From CAZNPH01 sp964574985 (GTDB taxonomy: Bacteria; Bacteroidota; Bacteroidia; Bacteroidales; SM23-62): DNA of 64,000 nucleotides. The translations under genes were made by a program, and so were the position numbers. Under the pieces are notes generated by a model. That model ran no database searches. It had not been told where the DNA came from and saw only the letters and a program-made list of their open reading frames with translations. The stretch is taken from contig CAZNPH010000008.1 of the NCBI GenBank assembly GCA_964574985.1, positions 62,001-126,000 of the forward strand, read 5' to 3'. Shown one piece after another: positions 28,127 to 36,468 of the stretch (the stretch's first letter is position 1; the number at the start of each line of letters is the position of its first letter).

Positions 28127-29083
28127 TCAATAATAAAGGACCCAGGCGTTGTGATCAAATGCCTCCCTGATCTTTTTCATTTCCTTTACAGCTTTTTCCC
28201 TGTCAGCGAATGATGCAAAAGAAACGGCATGCAAGCCCTTGTGCATCCCGAACTTTTCAGCATCGAATCCCTGTCTCCTGAGCTCTTTCACATAATTGTC
28301 GGCATTGACCCCGGAACGGAAACATCCTGCGACGATCCGGTATTTTTTTATTTCCTTTTTAGCAGTAGCCGGAGGTTCCTCCTGCAATTCCTGCACGGTC
28401 TCCTGATTTTCGGCCGGTGTAACCTGTTCCGGCTTTTTTTCCTGTTCCGGGATTTCTTTTTCAGGGCCGGATTCCCGCTCTTCCCCGAGTATGATCTCCT
28501 GTTGTTCCGGCTCGCCCGGCCTGCCCAGAAGTTTCCGGAGCTCCCCGGGATAAAAGATCCTGATCAGGATCAGCAGAAAAACCAGTACGGCAATGCCGTA
28601 CAGTATATTGATAAGCGTTCCTTTGGGGACCTTTTTTCGCGGAGGAGGGGGAGCAGGAGGTTCTGCTACCTGCTCAGGCTCCGTTCCGGTTTCCTGTTCC
28701 AGGGTAAAGGGAGCGGATTCCGGCTCAATTTGTCCGGCTTCTGCCGGCTCTTCTTCCTCTTTTTCCTTTTTCCCCCCAGGACGGAACCGGACCTTTCCGC
28801 CGGCATCCATGGCCAGCTCTCCGATGCCCGGCAATGAAACATACTTGTTTTCTTTCAGTTCTTCTTTGAGATTGCCGGCATAGCCGGTGACCTTTTTTTC
28901 GGCAGATGCGCGATCTGTTTTTTCAACTTTTTCAATATGCCCCGACAGCAATCCGTCATCGAAGGTCAGCAGTTCGTTAAAGCTTACTTCCCAGGGTTCT
29001 TTCTGCCTGACAATGAATGCTCCGAAACCGGGAATGATCACCCGCCGGTTCGTTCGAAGCAATTCCAGTATATGATTTTCCAT
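28127..29083 (-). CDS. HU-CCDC81 and SPOR domain membrane protein
   Basis: A 318-residue protein with an unusual but Bacteroidota-typical layout. Two small HU-like domains occupy about residues 1-105 (RRVIIPGFGAFIVRQKEPW, then YVSLPGIGELAMD). An acidic linker, one membrane helix (INILYGIAVLVFLLILIRIFY), another Glu/Pro linker and a C-terminal SPOR domain follow (KYRIVAGCFRSGVNADNYV). SPOR domains bind denuded peptidoglycan at division sites, so a role linking the cytoplasm to septal wall is likely. Position upstream of the receiver gene suggests co-transcription. Confidence 0.88.
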   Translation of the reverse strand: MENHILELLRTNRRVIIPGFGAFIVRQKEPWEVSFNELLTFDDGLLSGHIEKVEKTDRASAEKKVTGYAGNLKEELKENKYVSLPGIGELAMDAGGKVRFRPGGKKEKEEEEPAEAGQIEPESAPFTLEQETGTEPEQVAEPPAPPPPRKKVPKGTLINILYGIAVLVFLLILIRIFYPGELRKLLGRPGEPEQQEIILGEERESGPEKEIPEQEKKPEQVTPAENQETVQELQEEPPATAKKEIKKYRIVAGCFRSGVNADNYVKELRRQGFDAEKFGMHKGLHAVSFASFADREKAVKEMKKIREAFDHNAWVLYY

Positions 29084-29307
29084 TCAATGTTTGGTTAAAC
29101 ATAGGTTGGCTTAAAATAATACAATTCCGCGTCATTTCAAAAAGATGTTTGCCGGTAAATCCAAAATTTTTAAAAGCTTGTTTATAAAAGAGGGTTTGTG
29201 CTTTCACCGATATCAAACGAATATGCTATATTTATCGCCTGTATGAAATTGCCGTTCACCGAAAATAAATATTCGAAATATTAAATGTTTAACTGAAATT
29301 TATTCGA

Positions 29308-30084
29308 ATGAAATACAAGAAGATCCTTGGCGTCGACGTAGGCGGTTCGGGCATCAAAGGGGCCCCGGTCCACACCAAAAAAGGCAAAATGATCGAGCCC
29401 CGTCACCGGATCCCCACACCCGATCCGGCCAAACCGGATGTTGTTGCCGAAATCATCGGGAAGATCGTGAAACATTTTAATTGGGACGGCCCGGTGGGCG
29501 TTGGTTTTCCAGCCGTTGTCCAGAACGGTATTGCCAGAACCGCTGCCAATATTGACGATGCGTGGATAGATACCAATGTTGACAAGTTGTTTTCCGGGGT
29601 TACAGGTTTGCCTGTTACCGTGGTCAATGATGCCGATGCCGCCGGTTTGGCCGAAATGAAATTCGGCGCAGGGGCAGGAGTGAAGGGCACGGTGATTCTG
29701 GTTACCATTGGCACGGGGATCGGAACCGTGATCTTCACCGGCGGAAAATTGCTTCCCAACACCGAGCTCGGTCATGTGATCATGAAAGGCCTGGATGCTG
29801 AAAAATATGCATCCGATGCCGTCAGGAAAGAAGAGGATCTTTCCTGGGAAAGCTGGGCAGGCCGTTTTGACGAATATCTCCATTATATAGAATCCCTGCT
29901 CTGGCCCGACCTGATCATTCTGGGTGGCGGTGCCAGCAAGAAAGATGAAAAGTATATGAAGTACCTTGACCTGAAAACCCCGGTAGTTCCCGCACAACTG
30001 CTCAACCACGCCGGCCTGATCGGGGCGGCCCTTGCATCCAGGTATAAATACAAGCAGGAGAAAAAAAACAAGAAAAAGAAATAA
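29308..30084 (+). CDS. ppgK: Polyphosphate glucokinase-like ROK family kinase
   Basis: A 258-residue ROK kinase that phosphorylates glucose to glucose-6-phosphate, probably using polyphosphate and/or ATP. Motifs are ILGVDVGGSGIKGAPVHTKKG (phosphate binding), VGVGFPAVVQNG, VNDADAAGLAE with the catalytic Asp, and TIGTGIGTVIF. The LLPNTELGHV block matches PpgK more than ordinary glucokinase. The tail is strongly basic (KQEKKNKKKK). Its product feeds the trehalose branch encoded 9 kb upstream, though the genes are not linked as an operon. Confidence 0.85.
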   Translation: MKYKKILGVDVGGSGIKGAPVHTKKGKMIEPRHRIPTPDPAKPDVVAEIIGKIVKHFNWDGPVGVGFPAVVQNGIARTAANIDDAWIDTNVDKLFSGVTGLPVTVVNDADAAGLAEMKFGAGAGVKGTVILVTIGTGIGTVIFTGGKLLPNTELGHVIMKGLDAEKYASDAVRKEEDLSWESWAGRFDEYLHYIESLLWPDLIILGGGASKKDEKYMKYLDLKTPVVPAQLLNHAGLIGAALASRYKYKQEKKNKKKK

Positions 30085-30097
30085 CCAAATCCCCCCG

Positions 30098-30118
30098 GGA
30101 TCAATGGTTTAATGATCC
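30098..30118. terminator. Hairpin between convergent ppgK and FkbM genes
   Basis: GGATCA (30098-30103) pairs with TGATCC (30113-30118) across a 9-nt loop, and a flanking CCG/CGG adds weak pairing. It lies right after ppgK and overlaps the stop codon of the converging methyltransferase gene. There is no U-tract, so this is only a candidate bidirectional terminator. Confidence 0.3.
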
Positions 30119-30861
30119 GGTAAGTGCTTTCCACCGGGAATGAAATAAAGATCCCCGGGGTATAATCTGCCGTCACTCCCGGTTTCGACCAGCCGTCCCC
30201 TGTTCAGGGCATATATCCCGTATCCTTCTTTGGAAAAGATCCCCGAGATCAGATCCCGGTTTCCGGCACTGCTGATCTCGATCTGAAAAACCGGTTTGTA
30301 TTTACGTATAATTCCCTTCATGGACGGGATGACCCTGCCTTCATAGCCTTCCACATCGCATTTCACAAAGTCGAGTCTGTCCACATTGCCGAACAGGCGG
30401 TCCGGATTCTTCTGGATCACCTCCCAGGTATGATGATACCCCGTTCCTGCATTTCCCGTGATCACCCGTGTGAGTCCGTGTCTGTATGACTTCCCGGTCT
30501 GCGGGGTGCCCATGAAGATCTTCCGGTCATCTTCCGGCCCCAGGGCCCAGGGAAGGATCTTTATGTTGCCTTTTCCGAATTTTCCGGCATTCTTTTCCAG
30601 TATTTTCCTGAAAAGCGGTACGGGCTCAACGGCCAGCACCTTTCCGCCGGGATGACAGTGACGGGACACAGGGACAGTATAATAACCCAGGTTGGCACCG
30701 ATGTCCAGGACCGTATCCCCCGGCCTGACCAGCTTGCCGATGAAATAATGCTGGGGGAATTTTCTTTTCAGGATTTTCAGAAAGTATAGCCTGAAAAACA
30801 CCCGGCTGATAAAAAACAGGTAATGCTTCGTACCCAATAAAATATGCAGGAGCTTTCTCAC
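30109..30861 (-). CDS. FkbM family methyltransferase
   Basis: A 250-residue SAM-dependent methyltransferase of the FkbM type. The SAM-binding motif is GDTVLDIGANLGYYTVPVS (about residues 48-66), followed by VLAVEPVPLF, and the FkbM core has DFVKCDVEGYEGRVIPSM. These enzymes O-methylate sugars, lipids or secondary metabolites. No target is suggested by the neighbours. GTG at 30861 is the only start that covers the N-terminal basic helix. It lies upstream of the next gene group only in the antisense sense of sharing strand, with rnfA ending the operon 18 nt away. Confidence 0.85.
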   Translation of the reverse strand: MRKLLHILLGTKHYLFFISRVFFRLYFLKILKRKFPQHYFIGKLVRPGDTVLDIGANLGYYTVPVSRHCHPGGKVLAVEPVPLFRKILEKNAGKFGKGNIKILPWALGPEDDRKIFMGTPQTGKSYRHGLTRVITGNAGTGYHHTWEVIQKNPDRLFGNVDRLDFVKCDVEGYEGRVIPSMKGIIRKYKPVFQIEISSAGNRDLISGIFSKEGYGIYALNRGRLVETGSDGRLYPGDLYFIPGGKHLPDH

Positions 30862-30879
30862 CGTTTGGGAATTGAGGAT

Positions 30880-31452
30880 TTATACGATGCCCGCGAAACC
30901 CATAAAAGCCAGCGCCATGAGTCCGGCCACCACAAAAGAGATGGGCACCCCGGCCATGCCTTTGGGGACATTCAGCAGTTCAAGCTGTTCCCGTATGCCT
31001 GAAAACAGGATCAGCGCCAGTCCGAACCCGATGGCATTGGCCGCGGCAAAAACCACGCTTTCCAGCAGATTGTATTCCTGTCTGACCGAAAGGACGGCAA
31101 CACCAAGTACCGCACAGTTGGTGGTGATCAGGGGGAGAAATATCCCCAGGGCCTGGTAGAGGGCCGGACTCACCTTCTTGAGTATGATCTCCACCATCTG
31201 GACCAGGGAGGCAATGATCAGGATGAAACTGATGGTCTGCATGAAGACAACGTTCAGGGGCACCAGGATATAATGCTGGATCAGGTAAGCGCCCAGGGTG
31301 GCGATGACCATGACAAAAGTGACAGCACCGGTCATACCCAGAGCCGTTTCCACCTTGTTGGAAACCCCGATAAAAGGACATATCCCCAGGAATTTCGCCA
31401 GAACGATGTTGTTTACAAATATGGCCGAGATGATGATGATGATGTATTCCAT
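30880..31452 (-). CDS. rnfA: Rnf electron transport complex subunit A
   Basis: A 190-residue inner-membrane protein with six predicted helices. RnfA/NqrE signatures are NNIVLAKFLGICPFIGVSNKVETALGMTGAV at the N-terminus and LITTNCAVLGVAV in the middle, with the cysteines that hold an Fe-S centre in the membrane. It is the last gene of rseC-rnfB-C-D-G-E-A. The complex couples ferredoxin oxidation and NAD+ reduction to ion pumping. Confidence 0.95.
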   Translation of the reverse strand: MEYIIIIISAIFVNNIVLAKFLGICPFIGVSNKVETALGMTGAVTFVMVIATLGAYLIQHYILVPLNVVFMQTISFILIIASLVQMVEIILKKVSPALYQALGIFLPLITTNCAVLGVAVLSVRQEYNLLESVVFAAANAIGFGLALILFSGIREQLELLNVPKGMAGVPISFVVAGLMALAFMGFAGIV

Positions 31453-31469
31453 GCCGTTTAATTTTCCAG

Positions 31470-32048
31470 TTATTTGTTGATCTTCTGAACGATCATGATC
31501 AGATACCCGAGGGCAATGAATGCCCCGGGTGCAAGAATGAACAACAACATACCGTCACCCTCCCAGAGCTGCATTCCCAGGATCTGTCCGCTCCCCAGGA
31601 TCTCCCTGACACTACCCAGCACGAACAATGCCATGGAAAAACCCAGCCCCATCCCGAGTCCGTCTACCGCCGAAGTCACCAAATCATGCCTGGAAGCAAA
31701 TGCCTCGGCCCTTCCCAGGACCAGGCAATTCACCACGATCAGGGGGATGAATATCCCCAGCTGCTCGAACATATCGGGCAGGAATCCCTGCATGACCAGC
31801 TCGACGACGGTCACAAAGGAAGCGATGATGACAATGTAGGAAGGGATCCGTACTTTTTCCGGGATCAGGTGTTTGATCAGGGTTACCACCACATTGGACA
31901 TAAAAAGTACGAACGTGGTGACCAGCCCCATCGCCAGTCCGTTTACAGCCGTGGTGGTCACCCCAAGGGTGGGGCAGAGTCCGATAAACAACACGAACAC
32001 CGCATTTTCCCTCAGAAATCCCTTACTGAAGTTTTTCCATTGGTTCAT
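31470..32048 (-). CDS. rnfE: Rnf electron transport complex subunit E
   Basis: A 192-residue membrane subunit homologous to NqrD. Signatures are NAVFVLFIGLCPTLGVTTTAVNGLAMG near the N-terminus and PLIVVNCLVLGRAEAFAS in the middle. Like RnfA it has a cysteine in each half, consistent with the shared intramembrane Fe-S centre. ATG at 32048 (MNQWKNFSKG) is chosen; upstream codons in frame lie inside rnfG. It overlaps rnfG by 26 nt, which suggests translational coupling. Confidence 0.95.
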   Translation of the reverse strand: MNQWKNFSKGFLRENAVFVLFIGLCPTLGVTTTAVNGLAMGLVTTFVLFMSNVVVTLIKHLIPEKVRIPSYIVIIASFVTVVELVMQGFLPDMFEQLGIFIPLIVVNCLVLGRAEAFASRHDLVTSAVDGLGMGLGFSMALFVLGSVREILGSGQILGMQLWEGDGMLLFILAPGAFIALGYLIMIVQKINK

Positions 32049-32661
32049 AGGCAGACAGATTATCGCTTTCTTCCCGGAACAAGCGGAATCCCTCCCACGC
32101 CTTCCGCACGGCATCACAAAAAGCCCTGGAAGAGATGGTGGCCGCGGTGATGGCATCCACATCCCCCCCGTCCTGTTTCACCCCGATGGTGAAATTTTGC
32201 GGATGTTTTCCAATGAACTGGCTGCTCCAGGATTTTCCGGTGTTTTTGTTCATTGATTTCTCCTTTTCAATCCTGTCCCCGAGTCCGGGTGTTTCCATAT
32301 GTTCCAGCACGGAGACGTCAAATATGGTCCCGTCCGGCAGAAATCCCACCATGATCCTTATTTCCCCGCTGAATCCCTTGTTGCTGAATGATTCCACGGC
32401 TATTCCGTTCAGTATGGTGTCCCGCATGGCCTTGTAAAAATAGAGGGTATCTCCTTCCACCGGCAGTTTTTCGATATACTCCAGGGGGGTATTGTTGAAT
32501 TCAGGCACCACTTTCCGGATGGCGTCGGATTTCTTGTTCATTCTGGCCTCCCGGATGGGTTCCCTGGTCACCTCATAAACGAACCCGATCGCTGTTGAGG
32601 AAATCAGGGTGACCAAAAAGAGGGTCAGGACCATATTCACGAAGGTCGATTCTTTTCTCAT
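32023..32661 (-). CDS. rnfG: Rnf electron transport complex subunit G
   Basis: A 212-residue subunit with one N-terminal helix (TFVNMVLTLFLVTLISSTAIGF) and a periplasmic FMN-binding domain. The covalent FMN site, usually SGAT-x-T/S, reads DAITAATISSRA (about residues 168-179), with a plausible acceptor threonine. ETPGLGDRIEK is the typical loop before it. ATG at 32661 is preferred over a TTG at 32679 that overlaps rnfD. Confidence 0.93.
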   Translation of the reverse strand: MRKESTFVNMVLTLFLVTLISSTAIGFVYEVTREPIREARMNKKSDAIRKVVPEFNNTPLEYIEKLPVEGDTLYFYKAMRDTILNGIAVESFSNKGFSGEIRIMVGFLPDGTIFDVSVLEHMETPGLGDRIEKEKSMNKNTGKSWSSQFIGKHPQNFTIGVKQDGGDVDAITAATISSRAFCDAVRKAWEGFRLFREESDNLSAYEPMEKLQ

Positions 32662-32671
32662 GATATCAATT

Positions 32672-33691
32672 CTATCCAAACCGGCGGGGTTTGATATACT
32701 TGTTTATCAACGGGACAAAGGCGTTCATGGTCAGGATGGCAAACTGCACCCCTTCCGGGTAGGATCCGAAGATCCGGATGATCACCGTGATCAGTCCGAT
32801 CCCCACACCATAAACCAGCATGCCGCCCGGAACCATGGGAGAAGTTGCATAATCGGTAGCCATGAAAACCGCCCCCAACAGCAATCCGCCGCTGAGCAGG
32901 TGAAACAGCGGGCCTGCACCGGCACCTGGGCCGGCTACCCATCGCAACCCGGTAAAAATAAAAACCGTGACCAGAATGGAAACGGGAATATGCCAGGTAA
33001 TGACCTTTCGCCACAAAAGATATATACCGCCTGTCAATATGGCCAGCGCGGAAACTTCTCCGGCAGAACCGGTAATGCTTCCCATGAACAATTCCTGCAA
33101 TTCCGGAATTTTTTCCACCACCCGGGCAGCTTGTCCTGTTTTGTTCATCCCTTCGCTCAGGCTCCCCAGTGCCGTGGGACCGGTGGCGGCATCCAAATAG
33201 CGGAACCAGTTGCCCAGGGGCTCCGGCCAGCTGCTCATCTGCACCGGAAAGGAAACGAACAGGAAAACCCTTCCCACCAGCGCGGGGTTGAAAGGATTGT
33301 TCCCGAGTCCGCCAAACGACATTTTCCCGATCCCGATGGCGGCCAGGCTTCCCAGGATCACCATCCAGAAAGGGAGATTGGCGGGAAGGCAAAAAGCCAG
33401 GAGGAGTCCGGTTACCCCCGCCGAAAGTTCATGTACCGATGATTCCTGTTTCAGCAGGTATTTCTGTATAATGTGTTCGAAAAACACACAGGAAGCCACT
33501 GCTGTAAGGGTAATAATCAGTGCCCCGATCCCGAAAACAGCCAGGGAAGCGATGAAAACGGGGATCAGGGCAATGATGACATCCCTCATGACATCCCTCA
33601 CCGATCTGTCTGCATGTATATGGGGGGACGGGGATACCCTGAGCAGGTTCCCTTTTCCCTTGTCACCTTTTGCTCCTTTTTTTGCCATCAT
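32672..33691 (-). CDS. rnfD: Rnf electron transport complex subunit D
   Basis: A membrane subunit of about 339 residues homologous to NqrB. After a lysine-rich N-terminus comes SPSPHIHADRSVRDVMRDVIIAL, then several membrane helices. The FMN-attachment region is LDAATGPTALGSL (about residue 170), and the tail has DYATSPMVPGG and PEGVQFAILTMNAFVPLIN. Its start overlaps the rnfC stop as ATGATGA (33688-33691), so the genes are translationally coupled. Confidence 0.94.
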   Translation of the reverse strand: MMAKKGAKGDKGKGNLLRVSPSPHIHADRSVRDVMRDVIIALIPVFIASLAVFGIGALIITLTAVASCVFFEHIIQKYLLKQESSVHELSAGVTGLLLAFCLPANLPFWMVILGSLAAIGIGKMSFGGLGNNPFNPALVGRVFLFVSFPVQMSSWPEPLGNWFRYLDAATGPTALGSLSEGMNKTGQAARVVEKIPELQELFMGSITGSAGEVSALAILTGGIYLLWRKVITWHIPVSILVTVFIFTGLRWVAGPGAGAGPLFHLLSGGLLLGAVFMATDYATSPMVPGGMLVYGVGIGLITVIIRIFGSYPEGVQFAILTMNAFVPLINKYIKPRRFG

Positions 33692-35028
33692 TTGCTTTTT
33701 GATGGTTTGGTTTTTCCGGCATGACTTTTGCCCAGCCTGATATAATCCAGCAGGGGGAGGTTGGCAGGACATATATAATTGCATGAGCCGCATTCCACAC
33801 AGTCCATGATCCTCTCCCCCGGCAATTCGTCGAACATGTTCCTTTCAGCCATTGCTTTCAGCAGGTATGGTTCCAGCTTCATTGGGCATACGGTAACGCA
33901 TTTCGCACAGCGGATGCAGTTCACCGGCTTTTTTCTTGCTGATTCTCCGGCAGGGATAACCAGTATTCCGGACATGCCCTTGGTCACGGGCACTTCCAGG
34001 TCATACAGTGCCCTGCCCATCATGGGGCCGCCGGCTACGATTTTTCCGGTATTTTCCGGGATCCCTCCCGCAGCTTCTATCAGGCGGATCACCGGTGTGC
34101 CTGTTCTGACCAGGAAATTGCCGGGTTTTTTGACTGATTTACCGGTTACCGTAACCATCCTTTCCACCAGGGGCTTGTTCTTCTGAATGGCTTCATAGGT
34201 GGCGAACATGGTCCCCACATTGAACACAACCACCCCGATATCGACGGGGAGTCCGCCCGCCGGCACCTGCCGGTTCAGCAACGCCTGAATGAGTTGTTTT
34301 TCCCCTCCCTGCGGATATTTTACCTTAAGAAGATGAACGGAAATATCATCTTTTCCCTCCGTGAGGTTCCGGAGCTTTTCCCAGGCATCCCTTTTATTGG
34401 CCTCGATCCCGATCAATGCACGGGAAATACCCAGGGCCCTGATCATGATCCTGACGCCGGTAAGCAGTTCCTCCGGCCTTTCCAGCATCAGGGCATGGTC
34501 CGAGGTCAGCCATGGTTCGCATTCCACACCGTTTACCACCAGATATTCAGGCGTTTTTCCGCGGGGAAGGCTCAGTTTGACATGGGAAGGAAAAGTCGCC
34601 CCTCCCAGTCCGACAATCCCCGATTCACGGACCTTTTTGATGATCTCTTCCCGGGAGAGGTCGATCACTGTCTTGAGTTCCCTGCTCAGATCAGTTTCGC
34701 CGGTCCACCGGTCTTCTTCTGTTTCTATGATCACCGAAGTCTGCCTGTACCCTGAAGCAGTAAATACATCGGTAATTCTTTTCACCTTACCTGTTGCCGA
34801 CGCATGTACAGCCGCGGAGACAAAACCGTTGGCTTCGGCGACCTGCTGTCCCGTTCGGACCTTGACTCCCCGGTTCACCTTTGCTTTGGAAGGAGCACCG
34901 ATATGCTGCAACAGGGGAAGTATGATTTTATCAGGCACAGGCAGCACCTGAACCGGTTTACCCGCGGTAATCTTGTTCTCTTCGGGATGGATCCCGCCCG
35001 ATGGAAAAGTTTTCAGAACTTCAGCCAT
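33688..35028 (-). CDS. rnfC: Rnf electron transport complex subunit C
   Basis: A 446-residue cytoplasmic subunit that takes electrons to or from NAD. The N-terminal HPEENK region leads into a flavin/NAD-binding part (GIVGLGGATFPSHVKL, VNGVECEPWLTSD). A soluble ligand-binding domain follows, and the C-terminus has two 4Fe-4S motifs: CIRCAKCVTVCP and CVECGSCNYICP. It overlaps rnfB by 8 nt and rnfD by a few nt. Confidence 0.96.
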   Translation of the reverse strand: MAEVLKTFPSGGIHPEENKITAGKPVQVLPVPDKIILPLLQHIGAPSKAKVNRGVKVRTGQQVAEANGFVSAAVHASATGKVKRITDVFTASGYRQTSVIIETEEDRWTGETDLSRELKTVIDLSREEIIKKVRESGIVGLGGATFPSHVKLSLPRGKTPEYLVVNGVECEPWLTSDHALMLERPEELLTGVRIMIRALGISRALIGIEANKRDAWEKLRNLTEGKDDISVHLLKVKYPQGGEKQLIQALLNRQVPAGGLPVDIGVVVFNVGTMFATYEAIQKNKPLVERMVTVTGKSVKKPGNFLVRTGTPVIRLIEAAGGIPENTGKIVAGGPMMGRALYDLEVPVTKGMSGILVIPAGESARKKPVNCIRCAKCVTVCPMKLEPYLLKAMAERNMFDELPGERIMDCVECGSCNYICPANLPLLDYIRLGKSHAGKTKPSKSK

Positions 35029-35887
35029 TGCTTGATCGTTCTTTAACCGGTTTCTCTTTTTTCTTCATGGGAGGAAAATTGATCTCGTGGATCGCGTTGG
35101 TCGGGCATACCGGGGGACATTTCCTGCACAGCCTGCATTTTACGGGGTCAATGTATGCCAGGTTGTTTTCCAGGGTAATGGCATCGAAGGGGCAAACCCT
35201 GACACATTTACCGCAACCGATACAAGCCACCTTGCAGCTTTTCACCGCCGGTCCCCCTTTTTCCTCATTGATACAGGCCACGAATATCTTGCGGTCTTTT
35301 TTCGCCCGGTTCCTGAGTTCTATGATATCCCTGGGGCAGGCTTCCACACAGGCATTGCAGGCCGTACAATTATCGTCCACCACTTCCGGCAGCCGGGTTT
35401 CCGGATTCATGTGAATGGCATCGAAATCACAGGCCTCCACACAATCGCCCTGTCCCAGACAGCCGTATGGACAACCCGAATCGCCCACGTATAAAAGATT
35501 TTCCACCGCACAGGATGCAGCCCCGTCATAAACACTGGTCTGTGGTCTGTGTACGGGGGATCCCGCACAACGCACCACAGCAACCAGACTTTCATACTCG
35601 CCGATCTCCTTATCCAGAATTCCAGCCACTTTGGCCATGACATCATTGCCTCCCACCGGACAATACATACCGGAAATGTCATCTGCAGCCACCAGCACTT
35701 CGGCAAAGTTCCTGCAACCGGGATACCCGCATCCTCCGCAATTTGCAGCCGGAAGCACATCTTCCACTTCATCGATCCTGGGATCCTCGTACACCCTGAA
35801 CTTCCTGGCCACGACATAAAGCACCCCTGCCGCCACAATCCCCATGGCGCATAATGAAATGACCGTATACAGCATGATCTGGCTCAT
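35021..35887 (-). CDS. rnfB: Rnf electron transport complex subunit B
   Basis: A 288-residue ferredoxin-like subunit with one N-terminal helix that anchors it. The first cluster site is CGGCGYPGCRNFAE (about residues 49-62). It is followed by several polyferredoxin motifs: CPYGCLGQGDCVEAC, CTACNACVEACPRD, CIGCGKCVRVCPFD and CRLCRKCPPVCPTN. It accepts electrons from soluble ferredoxin and passes them into the membrane complex. It sits first among the rnf genes, 7 nt after rseC. Confidence 0.96.
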   Translation of the reverse strand: MSQIMLYTVISLCAMGIVAAGVLYVVARKFRVYEDPRIDEVEDVLPAANCGGCGYPGCRNFAEVLVAADDISGMYCPVGGNDVMAKVAGILDKEIGEYESLVAVVRCAGSPVHRPQTSVYDGAASCAVENLLYVGDSGCPYGCLGQGDCVEACDFDAIHMNPETRLPEVVDDNCTACNACVEACPRDIIELRNRAKKDRKIFVACINEEKGGPAVKSCKVACIGCGKCVRVCPFDAITLENNLAYIDPVKCRLCRKCPPVCPTNAIHEINFPPMKKKEKPVKERSSNG

Positions 35888-35894
35888 GGCCTGT

Positions 35895-36314
35895 TCACAA
35901 TTTCTTCAGGAAGAAATCGATTCTCTTTCTGACCTTGTTCCTGAACCCGTACAGGGCAAGGTAGTAAGGTGCCAGCCAAAACAGGGAGACCAATCCCGCC
36001 GTAAGCTCATCCCGCAAACTAATGCTGGCAATGAACAGGGACAGGATCACGATCAGCAGGGGGAAAACATAGCCGAGAAATACCGCCAAATGTCCCCCCG
36101 ACGGGTTGATGCAGATGTTTACCCTGTCGCCCGGACTGAAACATTCCCCTGAAGATTGAATTTCTATTTTTTTGACAGTCTGCCCGGCAGCCGGGCAGAT
36201 CCCTTTTGCATGGCAGTGGGCACAGGCGCTGCGGACAGTGAATCGTACCGTGATTTTATGATCTTCAATCTTTTCTATGATGCCTTCATGGGTGATGGCA
36301 TTCAATGCTGACAT
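35895..36314 (-). CDS. rseC: SoxR-reducing system RseC family protein
   Basis: A membrane protein of about 139 residues. A small N-terminal cytoplasmic domain has ITHEGIIEKIEDHKITVRF and the cysteine cluster CAHCHAKGICPA (about residues 31-42). Two membrane helices follow (VFLGYVFPLLIVILSLFIAS, LVSLFWLAPYYLALYGF). RseC is regularly found with Rnf operons and is thought to help assemble or regulate the complex. The start at 36314 is fixed by a strong ribosome site, GGAGGGAGG, about 10 nt upstream. Confidence 0.92.
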   Translation of the reverse strand: MSALNAITHEGIIEKIEDHKITVRFTVRSACAHCHAKGICPAAGQTVKKIEIQSSGECFSPGDRVNICINPSGGHLAVFLGYVFPLLIVILSLFIASISLRDELTAGLVSLFWLAPYYLALYGFRNKVRKRIDFFLKKL

Positions 36315-36346
36315 CTCTGTTTTTCCTCCCTCCAAAAATAAAAATA

Positions 36347-36354
36347 CAAAATTA
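36347..36354 (-). promoter_or_regulatory. -7 element for the rseC-rnf operon
   Basis: Read on the minus strand this is TAATTTTG, an exact TAnnTTTG match, 33-40 nt before the rseC ATG. A second exact match, TATTTTTG, lies at 36333-36340 and overlaps the ribosome site region, so the upstream one is preferred. No clear TTTG box lies at the ideal distance. Confidence 0.4.
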
Positions 36355-36468
36355 AGCATGCGCCAAAAGGAACAGATGGCTTTTCAGCATATTTTACCGA
36401 AACTTATTAATTTAGAGCCATTATAAATAATTTCATTTCCCGGCAATTTGTTTATTTAAGGATAGTTG